Shown here one piece after another: positions 33,310 to 44,648 of a stretch of DNA of 64,000 nucleotides. This DNA comes from Gnetum montanum (Eukaryota; Streptophyta; Gnetopsida; Gnetales; Gnetaceae): positions 532,081 to 596,080 of the forward strand of contig MNCI01005835.1 in assembly GCA_015680685.1 (NCBI GenBank). The letters are read 5' to 3'. Numbering within the stretch: position 1 is the stretch's first letter; every line of letters starts with the position of its first letter. The notes beneath the pieces are model-generated. The model was not told the DNA's origin, searched no databases, and was given only the letters and a program-made list of their open reading frames with translations. Position numbers and translations under genes: made by a program.

Positions 33310-36300
33310 TCAAACCCCCTGCAACTCCAAATTGTTTTCTCTTCTGTCATATCCAAAGAGTGCTTCTATCTCTTCTAAGGATTTACCTTTGGTTTCAGGT
33401 ACATAGAAGTAAATAAAAATAACCCCCAACAGTGATACAAAGACGAAGATCAGAAAAGTACCACCAACTGTAATTGCATTGCTGATGCTCAGAAATGTTG
33501 TGGATATCAAACCACTGACCACCCTGTTGATCACAACAGCTAAACCAGCTGCCTGTGCTCTCAGACGAAGGGGAAAGATCTCAGATGTTAAAACCCAATT
33601 GACAGGCCCCATTCCCACAGAGAAAAATGCCACATTTGAACAGACTGCTATGATTGTCATAATTGCAGCAAGGTCATCATCCACACCCTTTTGAAGGAGA
33701 AAGAAGCCCATGACTATGCTTGCTAGGGATAGTGTAATACCAGTGGCACTTACAAGCAGCAGAATCCTTCTTCCCACCCTGTCTACCAAGAATGTGGCCA
33801 CCAGAATGAAACTGGTCTTCATAAATCCCACTGCAATTGTGGCACCAAGAAGGCCAGACTCTGTTCTCACACCTGCTTCTTTGAACACCTCTGGACTGTA
33901 GTACACTGTTGCATCTATGCCTGTTGCTTGCTGGAAGAATTGGACTCCTAATACTACTATGAGCATTCTCTTCACTGCAGCAGATGGTCTTAAAAGTAGT
34001 TCTTTCCATACACCTTCCCCTGCCCTTTTTGTCTGACGGTATGGTGCCTCTGAATTCCCTAACATAGGGAGCAAATCGGATCTTTTTTTCTTAAACTTCA
34101 AAAGAAGGAAAAATAACCATGACAAGTATACACACACACATTTATATGATATCACTAACAAAAAGAAAAAAAACATGATGCATTTCATCCAAACTGTAGG
34201 GATAGGTTTTTGAAACAAAAACCTTAGAGCTTTATAGTTTGAAGACTGTAAGAGATAAAATGATTTAGAATTTCTACTTAGATGGTTACATCCCCAGCCT
34301 TATGGTTTGAGCAATGTACTTTTTAAGTTTGAACTTTGAAGAGTCAAAAGTACTACAGACAACATTTCCAATTAAGTACTTTTTTTAAAGAAGGCTCAGG
34401 GCTATTTCTTATGGCCTTAGGTCTCATTTTGGAAAATGCTAAATGATCCTTTCTGGAAAAGCCTTTGTTTTGCTTTTATGGAAGGATTAACTCTATTTCT
34501 AAAAGAATATACTCCAGTAATATACAATTCCACTGTATATGTGTGCTAGTAACCTACACTTGTTAGGAATTTAAGAGTGATTCAATAATCTGTGTTAACA
34601 ACATTTATGTATAATTAAAGGTGTACGAGTGTAATGTTTGTGTTCCTGAACATTTAGAAAAACTTTTGAGTGCAGAAGAATTTATGTAGTTGCGATTCAG
34701 ATTCGGTGGTTCAAACTCAAAGTGAGTGCAGAAGCATTTACCAGGTGTTTCTTGTTATTTATTGTTTTTTTTAGTCATTGTTTTTAATAGATTGTCTGTT
34801 TGCTATTCCACCATTTAGCCTGAACATGAAACTCAGATACTTAGGTGGACTAAATGAGAAAACATTTGAGCAGTATTAGACAAAGTTTTGCTTTCCTTAC
34901 CTTTGCTTTGAACCCCTGCTTCAGCGAACTCTGTGCAGTCATAAACAGGGACAGTAGAAGCTTCCAAGATTTTAGTCAGGCGATCATTGGCCTCATTCTC
35001 ATCGCTAGATGTCCTACGCAACACCGTCATTGCTTCCTCATTTCTGTTGTGCATGACCAGCCACCGGGGAGATTCAGGCATGACTAGAACTCCCAGTGCA
35101 AGAAACAGCGAAGGAACTGCTCCCAACCCCAGCATCAATCTCCAGCCCAGTTTCAAAGGCAAATCAGCAAGCATATAATTGGATATATAACCCAGCAAAA
35201 TTCCTGCATTGATAAAAAACTCTGGAAGGGAAACCAGAGAGCCTCGGTTGTATGCAGGGGATATCTCAGCTGTGTAGACAGGGATAATCATGAGGGCAAA
35301 GCCCACACCAATGCCAGCGAAAAGCCTTCCTGCCATGAGCACGCTGAAGGACTGAGCAATTCCCATCAGGATTGATCCCACTGTAAAGGTCAGTGCTGCC
35401 AATGTCAGGGTGGATCTTCTTCCTATGGCATCTGAAATTCTCCCTCCAATTGTCGCTCCAAAAAGGGACACTATGCTTAATGATCCAATCAGCAGCTCTA
35501 TCTGCAAGTCTGTTGTGCCAAGATCCGTTCTGATAAATATGACTGCTCCGCTCATTACCCCAGCATCTGCATATAACAATCTTGGCATTAGCATCAGTGG
35601 GTTGTGAGTTGCTGAGTTTGTCAGAAGTAGTGTGTGATAAAACGAAAATCCGTCTTGTGTGTGAAAGTACCACAGTTGACTTGTTAATGTGCATTTTCTT
35701 AATAATGTTTATAGAACTCGTAGAAATTTCTGATATCTAATAGATACAAAAGGTTGAAGGGTGTTGCTACCAGGGGGTGACTTGATTTAGAAAACGGAAC
35801 ATTGAGATAGATATTCTATATTATGATATCTGGGGGCAGCTCGGTTAAGCGTGGGGAGTAACCCAACAGGCTAAAAAAAAAAAAAAACAATTCTAGCTAG
35901 ATAGCATTAGATGAGGCATCCAAAAAAAACAGCTTATTTATCTGCTCTATATCCTATCATCTATGATGTCAGATCAGTTGTGAGCAAGATTCGGGTCACA
36001 TTATTTTAGAATTGAAACAGGTAGATAGTTCCAGATTCCAAGAGAACAGAGAATCTGTCATTTATGCAATCAAAGAGCCTTTAAAGATAAGCATTACATA
36101 TTTCTGAAATATCCTATTCTTGTACAAAGTTCCAACAGATAACAAATTATAGTTAATAGTTTAATTAAGTTTTCCAAATAGCAACAACAACAAAACTGGG
36201 TAATTTTATTAATGAAATCTTTGCTATACATACTATGTTTATTTCTTCCTTCTGTGAATAGTAATAAAAAGCAAGGTAACGTAATAAAAAGCATTTCAGT

Positions 36301-37182
36301 TTTAGTTTCAGTACCAATTAATGTTTCTGTTCTTTACCTACCGTAAAGATGCAAACAGATGCTCCGATCACAGAAAATATATCTAGTTTTCTAAGCCCAC
36401 TCTTATTAATTTTCCGATATCGGTAGCCAATGGCTTGATCTCGGTAATTGCACAAAGTTTGAACAGACTCCTGTCCCTCTGGGAAGAAGTAAAATAGAAG
36501 TTGACTTTCATGAAGAAGATATACGCTTCAGCACAAATCACATTGTTGAATGAAGATGATCGATTTTGACCACCTGTATAACTTTTTAGTTCTTTTACTT
36601 TTTCCGATCTTAGAACACCTTTGCAAATCTGATCAGTTTCAATTACACAAAATACAAACTTTTTAAAATTCGACTTTCTGAAATATGCCAATAACAGTTT
36701 AGATGTCACAAAGCTAAAAAATGCGACCCAAAAAATGGAGGGTCTTTGATTCAAGTATTAGTTATCTTCCATTCAGAAACCAGAGAAAATGCAACACAAA
36801 AAGAGCGAGGAAAAGGTGAGGCAATGTGGATTACTCTGGGCTTTATTTCGTCTGGCTTTCACTATCTTTTAAACAGTGTTATACTGTTGACTGTTGAATT
36901 CAAGATCTCTCTGATGATGCCTATTTCTCCGGCCTTCCTCAAGAAACACATAATTTATGGATATTTCTACCATTTTTCTTCTCAAATTAGCTATTACAGA
37001 AAAGAAAAGAAACAAACAAAGAAAAACTAACTAAAATAAAGGATAGTACCGTAGCCAAGGATGATGGAATTCAAGGAAGCCACAATTGATGCAGCAACAG
37101 CATAAGTATTCGTGGATTTAGGAGCTTCTGGAGAAGCATCACTTCTGCCAACAAGTTCATATTTACCAGCTGAGAGTTTCAT
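33310..37182 (-). CDS. Polyol/monosaccharide transporter (MFS sugar porter, PLT/PMT type), 3 exons
   Basis: Exons (minus): 37182-37050, 35566-34901, 34058-33310. Introns have GT/AG ends (GTACTA...TGCAG; GTAAGG...GTTAG) and the splice phases join to one frame of 515 codons plus TGA, the usual length of this family. It encodes a twelve-helix H+ symporter for polyols and monosaccharides, presumably in the plasma membrane. Motifs: GYDAGVMSGA across the first splice site, GRISDAIGRR, GRLFAGIGVGFALMIIPVY, PESPRWL ending the first half, FFQQATGID, DRVGRR, NWVLTSEIFPLRLRAQ and PETKGKSLEEIEALF at the C-terminus. The QQxTGID and NWV-SEIFPLR pattern fits plant PLT/PMT proteins better than hexose STPs. 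The first Met after an upstream in-frame stop was taken as start. No internal stop, so it is likely functional. Substrate cannot be told. Confidence 0.93.
34059..34900 (-). other. Intron 2 of the transporter gene (842 bp)
   Basis: Donor G|GTAAGG at 34900, acceptor GTTAG|GG at 34059. AT-rich. The open frame continuing from exon 3 to 34218 is intron read-through without family homology. Confidence 0.9.
35567..37049 (-). other. Intron 1 of the transporter gene (1483 bp)
   Basis: Donor ACG|GTACTA at 37049, acceptor ATGCAG|AT at 35567. Contains a 123-codon open frame (36383-36754) that resembles nothing I know and probably occurs by chance, and an A-run at about 35873-35887. Confidence 0.9.
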
Positions 37183-38442
37183 TTTTCCTTGCCCAGTGTT
37201 CCCCTTTAGTGCCTTTTTGCTAACTCTTTTGAGTCCTGTAACATCAAACTAGCAAATGCTTTGTACCGTAAACTCAACTGTAGAATGAGGCACCGATTCT
37301 TCATTCTTCATTCTTCTCCGTGGAGCTAAGATGAACGATGATAACGATATTAAGCAAGCACATTTGTATGTGGTGTTAGCCGGTCAAACTTTGTGGAAGG
37401 ATCAAATCTAGATGCAAGGCATCCTATCAGCATGATTCAGGAACTTTTAACATTTTATATAACCACTTGTCCATACAAATGAAAAATAAAAGACAGTTTC
37501 TTTATCCGCATCTGTGCAATTTGCATTTTAGAACTGATTTCCTCAACCTAATGTTAGACAGTTTTTAAAGGATAGTCTCCCAAGGAACCGGTCGCAGGTT
37601 CATGAGTTTGTAATGCAGAGCTTTATAATACTTTTAATTGAATATTCATCATCATCTTGTCCTTCTTCCAAGAATATGGCGTTAGCTACCCTGTTCCTTT
37701 TTCTATTGACATCTATTTACGATATTTACAATTTTAACATAGCTTATCTATAATACTGTTAGGTAAAAAACATCCATGAGCTATAACAGTTTCTCATAAT
37801 AAAGATTTCGAAACTACTTGTCCACTTACATTTTGTATTATAGCCTTTGATATTTTAATGATTTGTGTTAAGTGGGATCCGCCTTTCATTATTTCACGTC
37901 CTTAATAGTGCCATGCTGCACCTTCTACCTTCATTTTGTTTCTCCTCTTCAGATAACATGTAAGAACAAAATGTCAAATCTAAGAATTTCTATTATTGTT
38001 TGTAACAAAGGTTTAACGTTAACTCATAAACTTTGGGTTCAACTCCATTTGCCAGAAAACCAACCATTTGTAACAACAGTTATATAAATGTGACCGTTGT
38101 GGAAAACCAGTGGTTTGTAATGGTTCCATAAAATAGTTTGTAACGGAATAATAAAGAAAAATCAATGGTTTGTAACGGTTGCCATAGGAGTGGTATCATA
38201 TTTGCCCATTTAAACTAAAAGTTTGGTAACTAACATTTTTCTAATTTATAAAATATTCTTAATGAAAGAACAAAGGCAGAAGAAATCACAGGCAGTGTTA
38301 TAGTTTTGGCAACAAGAAGTTCACGCAAAGGCATCAATGGCAGGAAGTCAGTTTCGATTTATTTCTGTATCTTTGATTCCTTGTACAATTTAGTTATTGT
38401 GCAATTTGGCCAAAGCTTTTTTCATAATTGCTTTTCCCAACA
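37183..38442. other. Upstream region of the transporter gene and putative copia LTR
   Basis: No gene seen. The right part (ending CCCAACA at 38442) precedes a tRNA-iMet-like primer site and may be the end of a plus-strand copia LTR; its left end is unclear. Repeated GGTTTGTAA(C/T)GG motifs occur at about 38110-38185. Confidence 0.35.
37454..37461 (-). promoter_or_regulatory. Candidate TATA box of the transporter gene
   Basis: TATATAAA on the minus strand, about 270 bp upstream of the start codon, which leaves room for a 5' UTR of roughly 240 bp. No other support. Confidence 0.3.
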
Positions 38443-38457
38443 TTTAGTATCAGAGCT
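38443..38457 (+). other. Primer-binding-site-like sequence, tRNA-iMet type (copia)
   Basis: TTTAGTATCAGAGCT after CCCAACA. The usual plant copia site is TTGGTATCAGAGC, so two bases differ. A copia gag remnant follows 1.2 kb downstream on the same strand. Confidence 0.55.
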
Positions 38458-39689
38458 AGGTTTGGTCTCTATGCTCAATCATATTTGTTTTGCTGCTCTT
38501 ATAATGGTGTCAAATTGGGGTGGATTTTTCATTTGTTAATGGTGTCAAAGTGGGGTGAATTTGAGTCAATTTGGCTATTGACTAGAAAATGTTTATTGTG
38601 GAGTTATGTATGGCACTTGATTTTGAATTTTCCATATACAAAAAAATTAATAAATGTTTTAAAATAGATACATGGCTTATGAAGTGGTGCCTAGGTTGAA
38701 GTTTATAGTATTTTGGATAGTTGGGTGTTTTTATCTCCTCTACTTTTTTTTTTTTCACTTTGAAAACATTGTTGAAAAATTTTATGGGATGGAGAATCCA
38801 AATAAGAGGGAGTGGGCGATGAGGTGCTTGGGCCTCTATCCTTGAAAGATAGGTTGAGAAAGGTCCCCAGGCCACATGGCAAAAAGTGCCCCACTTGCAA
38901 GAATGGAGCCCATGTTTTGGAATGGTAATCGAGGTTAAGACACATGTGGAATAGTCTCTATGTTCTCTACATAGGCTCTCTACGACTAATATTCCCAATA
39001 TAGCTCCTTCATTATTATCTGTATTTTCTGATAGGATAACTCCATCACATAACCTTTATATTAATAGCCACATCTGTTCTGGTATAAGAATAAAGTTGCT
39101 TATTATTAACATTTCTGAAATAACTTATGTTTATTGCCATATATTTTTTAGAAATGTTAGAATTTGGTAATTTGTTTTAGAAATAATTAATTTTATGCAT
39201 ATTTTTTGTATATATTTATAAAGTGACATATTGATATACGCATAGTTTTTCTACATAAAAATTGACTTGTGATCTATATAATTTTGTATAATTAGAGAGT
39301 AGCCACAACATCTTTAATTGTGCAAAATTATATATTAAGAGCTTTTGATCACATAAGGTAAATAAACATTAAATTGTGATTAATTATATGTAATATGATA
39401 TATTTTATTTCATAGGAATTTTTATTATATTTAATATAATTAATCAAGATGATGTATTAAATTATTTTTAAAATTTGTCCACAAGGATTAAGAAAAGAGC
39501 TAGAATTTAATAGTTTCATCATAAGGATATATGAATTTATTTGAATTAAAATTTAGCCCACAGGCAATTTAATGTCATTTGATTCATATTTTTGCATGAT
39601 TTACATTGGTAAACATGTCATATAGTATTTTAACCCCAAATTTAGTGACATAAGCATGTGTTAATTTATGCAGTTATACAACCTATGAA
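38458..39689 (+). other. Leader and decayed interior of the plus-strand copia remnant
   Basis: Between primer site and gag remnant; AT-rich with no clear ORF. 38700-39000 contains more GC-rich sequence open on the minus strand (38582-38998) without recognisable domain. Confidence 0.35.
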
Positions 39690-40080
39690 CTACTCTGATT
39701 TTAAATGTGGCACTCCTGAATTAAATGTTGATAATTATAAGGTGTGAAAGGAGAAGATTCTCCTTCATTTAGGTTGGATAGACATTGACAATGTTATCTA
39801 CAAGGATGTACCACTTGTAATTATGGGAACTAGCCAACTGGATGATGTTGGTTCTTATGAAAAATGAGAGCAATCTAATCACCTTTGTGTCATGTTTATA
39901 AAGACCAAGATCTAAGTTGGTATGTGTGGTTCATAAGAATAGTATGATAATGTGCAAGCTTTGATGAAGGTAATTGATCAACAATTTGAGTCATCAGACA
40001 AGGCTTTGGCTAGCACCTTAATAATGAGATTTTCATCCATGAACCTCATCGAGAGGGTAAACTTAATCGAGAGGGTAAAA
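39690..40080 (+). pseudogene. Ty1/copia Gag remnant (UBN2-like)
   Basis: Reading on the plus strand gives GTPELNVDNYKV, EKILLHLGWIDIDNV, DDVGSYEK with EQSNHLCVMFIKT, then VQALMKVIDQQFESSDKALASTLIMRFSSMNL. The WxxKILLHL, SLMFIK and SDKALASTLI-type pattern is typical of the copia Gag domain. Several stops; nothing downstream of this domain remains, as an AT microsatellite follows. Confidence 0.7.
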
Positions 40081-40200
40081 CTAAATTGGGTAAGTGGTAG
40101 AGAAACAGAGGAGGGATGAGTGATTCCATTTTTAGCTATCTTGTTACCTCGTCTAGTAGTCGGGCTTGGTTAACATCATTTTTTTTTAAAATCATCTTGG

Positions 40201-40203
<3 letters not shown>

Positions 40204-40239
<36 letters not shown>
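40204..40239. repeat. (TA)n microsatellite
   Basis: About 18 TA units. Marks the boundary between the copia remnant and the Helitron-derived segment. Confidence 0.9.
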
Positions 40240-40240
<1 letters not shown>

Positions 40241-40251
40241 CTAGTGGAGTA

Positions 40252-41070
40252 GTCTTGCGGGCTATGAGTAGAATTTAAATTTTTATTTTTATTTTTTAAG
40301 TTATCATCACTATTTGCATTCCAAATAATATATATTGGTAAACATAAATTGGTTAAAATAAAAGTTTATATATTTCGTATATGTTGATGAAGGAATACAT
40401 TGCACAATTATTGCAACAAACATTATAGGGCTGCATAATAGGATTGAGCAAAAGACAAAATACAATGATAAGTGTGAACTTAATATACCTAATCCTCTAA
40501 TTAAGCAAAACAAACTTCCTGTGTAGTTCTACTTGGAGATGTTTAGCATTTGAAATTTTTTTATATCTTTACACATGGAAAGGAGGATAAATCTTTAACT
40601 AATTAATGGTCTTGACTTTAGATAATGCAACAAATGTTACACTCGTAAGTTCTCTTGTGGAGCGGTTTCGCGGGCTATGAGTAGAATTTAATTATTTTTT
40701 TATTTTTTAAGTTATCATCACTATTTGCATTCCAAATAATATGTACAGGTAAACATAAAATGGTTAAAATAAAAGTTTATATATTTTGTATATGTTGATG
40801 AAGGAATACATTGCACAATTATTGCAACAAACATTACAGAGCTGTATAATAGGATTGAGCAAAAGGCAAAATACAATGATAAGTGTGAACTCAATATGCC
40901 TAATTCTCCAACTAAGCAAAATGAACTTCTTGTGCAATTCTACTTTGGAGATGTTTAGCATCTGAAATCTTTTTGTATCTTTGCACATGAAAAGGAGGAT
41001 GAATCTTTAAAGAATCAATGGTCTTAACTCCAAATAATGCAACAAACATTAGACCCATAACTTCTCTTGA
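40252..41070 (-). repeat. Tandem duplication of the helicase 3' end (about 410 bp, two copies)
   Basis: GCGGGCTATGAGTAGAATTT at 40258 and again at 40671, followed by the same sequence (TTATCATCACTATTTGCATT, GATGAAGGAATACATTGCAC, AGGATTGAGCAAAAG) through AATGCAACAAA. Copy 2 (40669-41070) is continuous with the helicase frame; copy 1 is a more decayed repeat of its C-terminal codons and trailer. Confidence 0.8.
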
Positions 41071-41413
41071 ACCAATGTGAATAGTAGTCTTATCTAGTGT
41101 CATTCCTTGAGATTTATGAATAGTCATGGCCCATGCCAATTGTAATGATGACTAACGAGATGCTCCTTGGACCACAGGTACAATTGGCACATGATGAGGA
41201 TTACCATTATCAAAGGCACATCCAATGTAGAAGTCAAAATCAACAATAACGTATAATGGTAATGCAGGTGACCATTTACCTTAAGGATACATAATACTAT
41301 GAATCATGCCAAGTGCACCATTCACCAATCCTGCTTCAGGCCAAAGGTTAACTGTAAGCATTACCCTTGCACCTTCACATATAAGCAAAGATTGCATTAC
41401 TTGTTGCAGTAGA
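40912..41413 (-). pseudogene. Helitron-type (PIF1-like) helicase C-terminal fragment
   Basis: One minus-strand frame with two stops: LICEGARVMLTVNLWPEAGLVNGALGMIHS (41390-41300), VIVDFDFYIGCAFDN, VPIVPVVQGASR, then LAWAMTIHKSQGMTLDKTTIHIG (about 41140-41070) and GLMFVALFGVKTIDSL, HPPFHVQRYKKI. These are the last motifs of Pif1-family helicases as carried by plant Helitrons (GARVMLTxNL, AxAMTIHKSQG, FVALSRV, here FVALFGV). The Rep domain and helicase motifs I-III are absent. At its 5' side an ATG frame (41513, MDSTAISPNKEGEEHF, Gln-rich) overlaps out of register. It is a broken mobile-element fragment. Confidence 0.75.
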
Positions 41414-41697
41414 TAGTTGTTGCACTACTTGTTGCAGTAGATGGTTGTTGTTGTTGATCTTGAAGAAAGTGTTCTTCACCTTCTTTATTAGGACTAATAG
41501 CAGTAGAATCCATGTTTATAAAAATGCATAAATTCCAATATTTCACCTCTTAATCTTGTAACATGATGCCTAAGTTCAATATCTTTAAATACTACATCAC
41601 ACCGTAACCGTCATCACCTTAATTATTGCCATGATTGTAACCATCACTGTAACCATAATCGTCATTGTTTATAATAATAATAAATATTCATTATTAT

Positions 41698-42458
41698 TGA
41701 TGAGTGGCGAGGTACCCCTACACTCAACCATACGAATATGAGCGTCACACGTGCGATCCGGTCGAACTTCGCAGACTAAGTGCTTACACGACTTATGGAA
41801 CACTTAAGGTTAATCATTCATTGTCTTCCTAGATTTACTTGTATTTGTCATGGTGGTATGGTTAAGTAAGTCTGAGGTATGTGATTTTTATGTCTTTTAT
41901 GTTTTATTGCCTATGCTAATGAGGTAAAGAGTGAAAAGACTAAGTAACTAGATTTAACTAACTAAGTTCTAATGCCTAGCATTAGTATCCCTTCCCACTT
42001 ACCATTCATACCCTGAACCAATGCAACCTTCTAGGATTACCAAACGCTATTCGTTGCTGGGATTACCAAGCGTAACGCATGTGCTCGAAGCGGTCGTACT
42101 GAATGCACTTAACTATGAGAGAAGGGTTGAGAGAAATTTAATTAACTAATAAAATAATTAAACGATGAATAATAAATAACAATAATTAAATTCCTATTTA
42201 GCCTATTCCATGCACTGCAAGGTTTATCCAATAGTTCGTCTTTATTTTCCTACACAATTGTGCGTTCAGGTACAAAATTGCTCGAATAAAGATTCGTTCA
42301 CTTTGGAGCTCCTACTGCGGGCACATGGACATTATTCTATCTCTGGAGAGGTAAAACTGCTAGAGTTTCGCTAACAGTCTAGATATAGATGGAGAAACAA
42401 GGGAGAGTCACCTCTTATTTATAGATTTGGTGGCGCGCTGCGATATTGCGTCTCATCA
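41698..42458 (-). repeat. Element C 3' LTR (761 bp)
   Basis: TGATGAGTGGCGAGGTACC...TGCGTCTCATCA. The U3 is short, with only one GCGATATTGC unit left near 42449, and CTTATTTATAG as reversed TATA. Followed by ACCCCCATGACT, the reversed polypurine tract. Confidence 0.92.
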
Positions 42459-44395
42459 TACCCCCATGACTAAATAAAAAATCATCCTCGAGTTCCTTAC
42501 AAAATATTGGGAAGGTATGGGATTATTGACTCAAATGGAACTAATGGTGAATGGGATGACATGTGAACGGATCATCATTACAGAACATGAAAAAACTGGT
42601 GTTCACGACAACAAGAGTGAACACCTTATACATTTGACATTAGGCCTTATTTGGTAGCTGAGAGAGAAGAGAGAAGAGGGAAAAAGTCTGCTGCTGCCAA
42701 CGGCAAGATTGTGTCTTTCGTTATCCATCCATAAGCGCGCCATCAATCTTGTTCCTTACATAACTACTTCAGGATCGATCCATTCCAAGTGTTCTCTCCA
42801 GGTCTAATCCATTGTTGTATGATTGCCATATGCACACACAACATAGTCTTTATATTAGCAAGGGTAAATGAATCACAATACAGTTGATACCTTGCTTCGG
42901 TAAAAGGTCTATTGGTTGGGTTGTGGTATGGCTGATGCGGATCTGGAGAACTAATAATGGTGACTATCGAAGGTGTAGGGGTTAGGAGAAAATCGAAAAA
43001 ATTGGGTTAGGACCCCCATGACTAAGAGCGAACCTCCGGTAGCAAGAGAATGGAGGAAGAGAAAAGGAACAAGGAAGATGGAGAAAAAGAGACAACTGTA
43101 ACGTTGATGAAGTGGATGTCAAGATGGAAATGAACAAAATAGTGTTGATTGCAACAATGTTAAGGGAAAGAAATTAATGGGTGCACCAAATAGGAATGTG
43201 AGTGGGTCCTCTCCAAAGCAGGCTCATGCCCTTAATGCCTTAACAAACCCACATTCAAAGAGTCCGTAGGCTCTGGGAATGTCATTTGGAACAAGAGTTA
43301 AAGTCTTAACCACAAGAATTTACCAAAAAGAAAACAATGCGTCAACCAAAATATACACTAATGATACAACTGGCAATGAGGTGAACAATGGAGGAAGAAT
43401 GATGGAAAGAAGAGAATGGAATGGAATCTCAAGAACAAGGTGATGTATGGCCCCTTGTGTATTTAATGATTAATGTGACTTAGTAGATCCCATTCCAAGT
43501 CCAGCCTCAAACAAATCACATCCAGTGACTTCGCATTAATGCATTTAGCCAATCCATCCACTTGAAGTAACAAGAATGCATCCCTCAAAGAGCCACCACC
43601 ATTCCGACGGAATGAAGGAGGAGAGAATGGGAAGCGATAAGGACCTTAGTTAGAGGGAACATGTTTATTTTAGTTCCATAACCAGTGCTTGTAGCCCAAA
43701 TGATTATTTTGTCTAAGGGGTGTGCTTTGAATTCTCACTATTTTTTTTTTGTTTTTGCGTGAGAACCACACCATGCAAAGACTTACTTGGTTATTTTTAT
43801 TTTCTCAGCTTCCCGATAATGGAGCAATGTTGGAATGGTAAGAAAACTCAAGAAGAAAACATCCAAGCACCCAAGAGAACGACCAACACAAATGCATCAA
43901 GTTCCCTTGAAGTCATACCCTTTTCAATCCTTGAGTCTTTCCTTGGTTTGAGAAATGCCCAGTCACTGATTCATTATAGTTCTTATTATTGAGAAGGGAC
44001 TATATAGTTCCAAGCCAAGAGAGATCATAGAAATTTGTGGATGTATGGATGAATTGGACTCATTGCCTGTCATATCAAAAGAACCATACCTTAGTATCAA
44101 CATCGTAACTTAAAGTTAAAAACCAAACATTAGCAACCAATAGAAAACAGTTCATACCATCATTTAATAGCACTTATTGGATGAAAAACTTAACAAAATG
44201 GATAAGACACACACATATACACAAATAAAAGAAAAAGTATGAACGATGTTGTAAAACAAAAACAAGAAAAGTTAAAGAATTTGTAAAACAAAAATGTGCA
44301 AAACAAAAATATGTAAAACAAAAACTTAAAAGGACTGAGGGCCTCAATTAATCAGCATAGGTGGCCATCTCCCCCATGACTGAATTGAAAGAGAG
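42459..44395 (-). other. Conserved 3' region of element C
   Basis: Collinear with 7525-9512 of A and 61420-63382 of D. Holds three AGTCATGGGGG motifs (reverse, at 42461, 43013, 44371) and the small conserved frames (43848-44073 and about 42665-42830). Confidence 0.65.
43848..44073 (-). pseudogene. Small conserved ORF, element C copy
   Basis: From ATG at 44073 (MTGNESNSSIHPQISM) to TGA at 43848-43850. The middle carries small base losses; the last part reads FLKPRKDSRIEKGM...DAFVLVVLLGAWMFSS, as in A and D. See 7883-8110. Confidence 0.5.
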
Positions 44396-44648
44396 AGATC
44401 CAAAATAATGAGCACCTATTTGAATTTTTTAGAAGTGTCCAACTTCTCCCGATTGATGTTTTCAGGTTAAGGGATGGAAGTCAGTGACACTCATACTCCA
44501 ATGTATCTATGCCTTCGTTGTGGGTGTGAGTTGTTCCCCTAGTTCATTTCATGCATGTTGGTGGGTTTCTCTCTTGATTAGCTATCAACCACGGGGTGTT
44601 CTCTTGTTGTGTGGTTGCTACATACAGGCACCTTCGTTTCTGAGTTTC

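Noticed and set aside
34059-34218. N-terminal extension of the exon 3 frame
   Set aside because: Intron sequence with poly-pyrimidine tract and splice acceptor GTTAG; the protein alignment resumes exactly after it.
35825-35890. Possible SINE (GGGGGCAGCTCGGTTAAGCG followed by an A-run)
   Set aside because: No convincing tRNA-like A and B boxes and no target duplication found.
36383-36754. 123-codon minus-strand ORF in intron 1 of the transporter gene
   Set aside because: Lies inside a well-defined intron, no recognisable domain, AT-rich composition like the surrounding intron.
38582-38998. 138-codon minus-strand ORF
   Set aside because: No domain, includes a poly-T stretch, and lies within a copia remnant of the other strand.
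40241-40244. CTAG as Helitron 3' terminus
   Set aside because: The next base on the minus strand is C, not T, and no clear hairpin stands before it.
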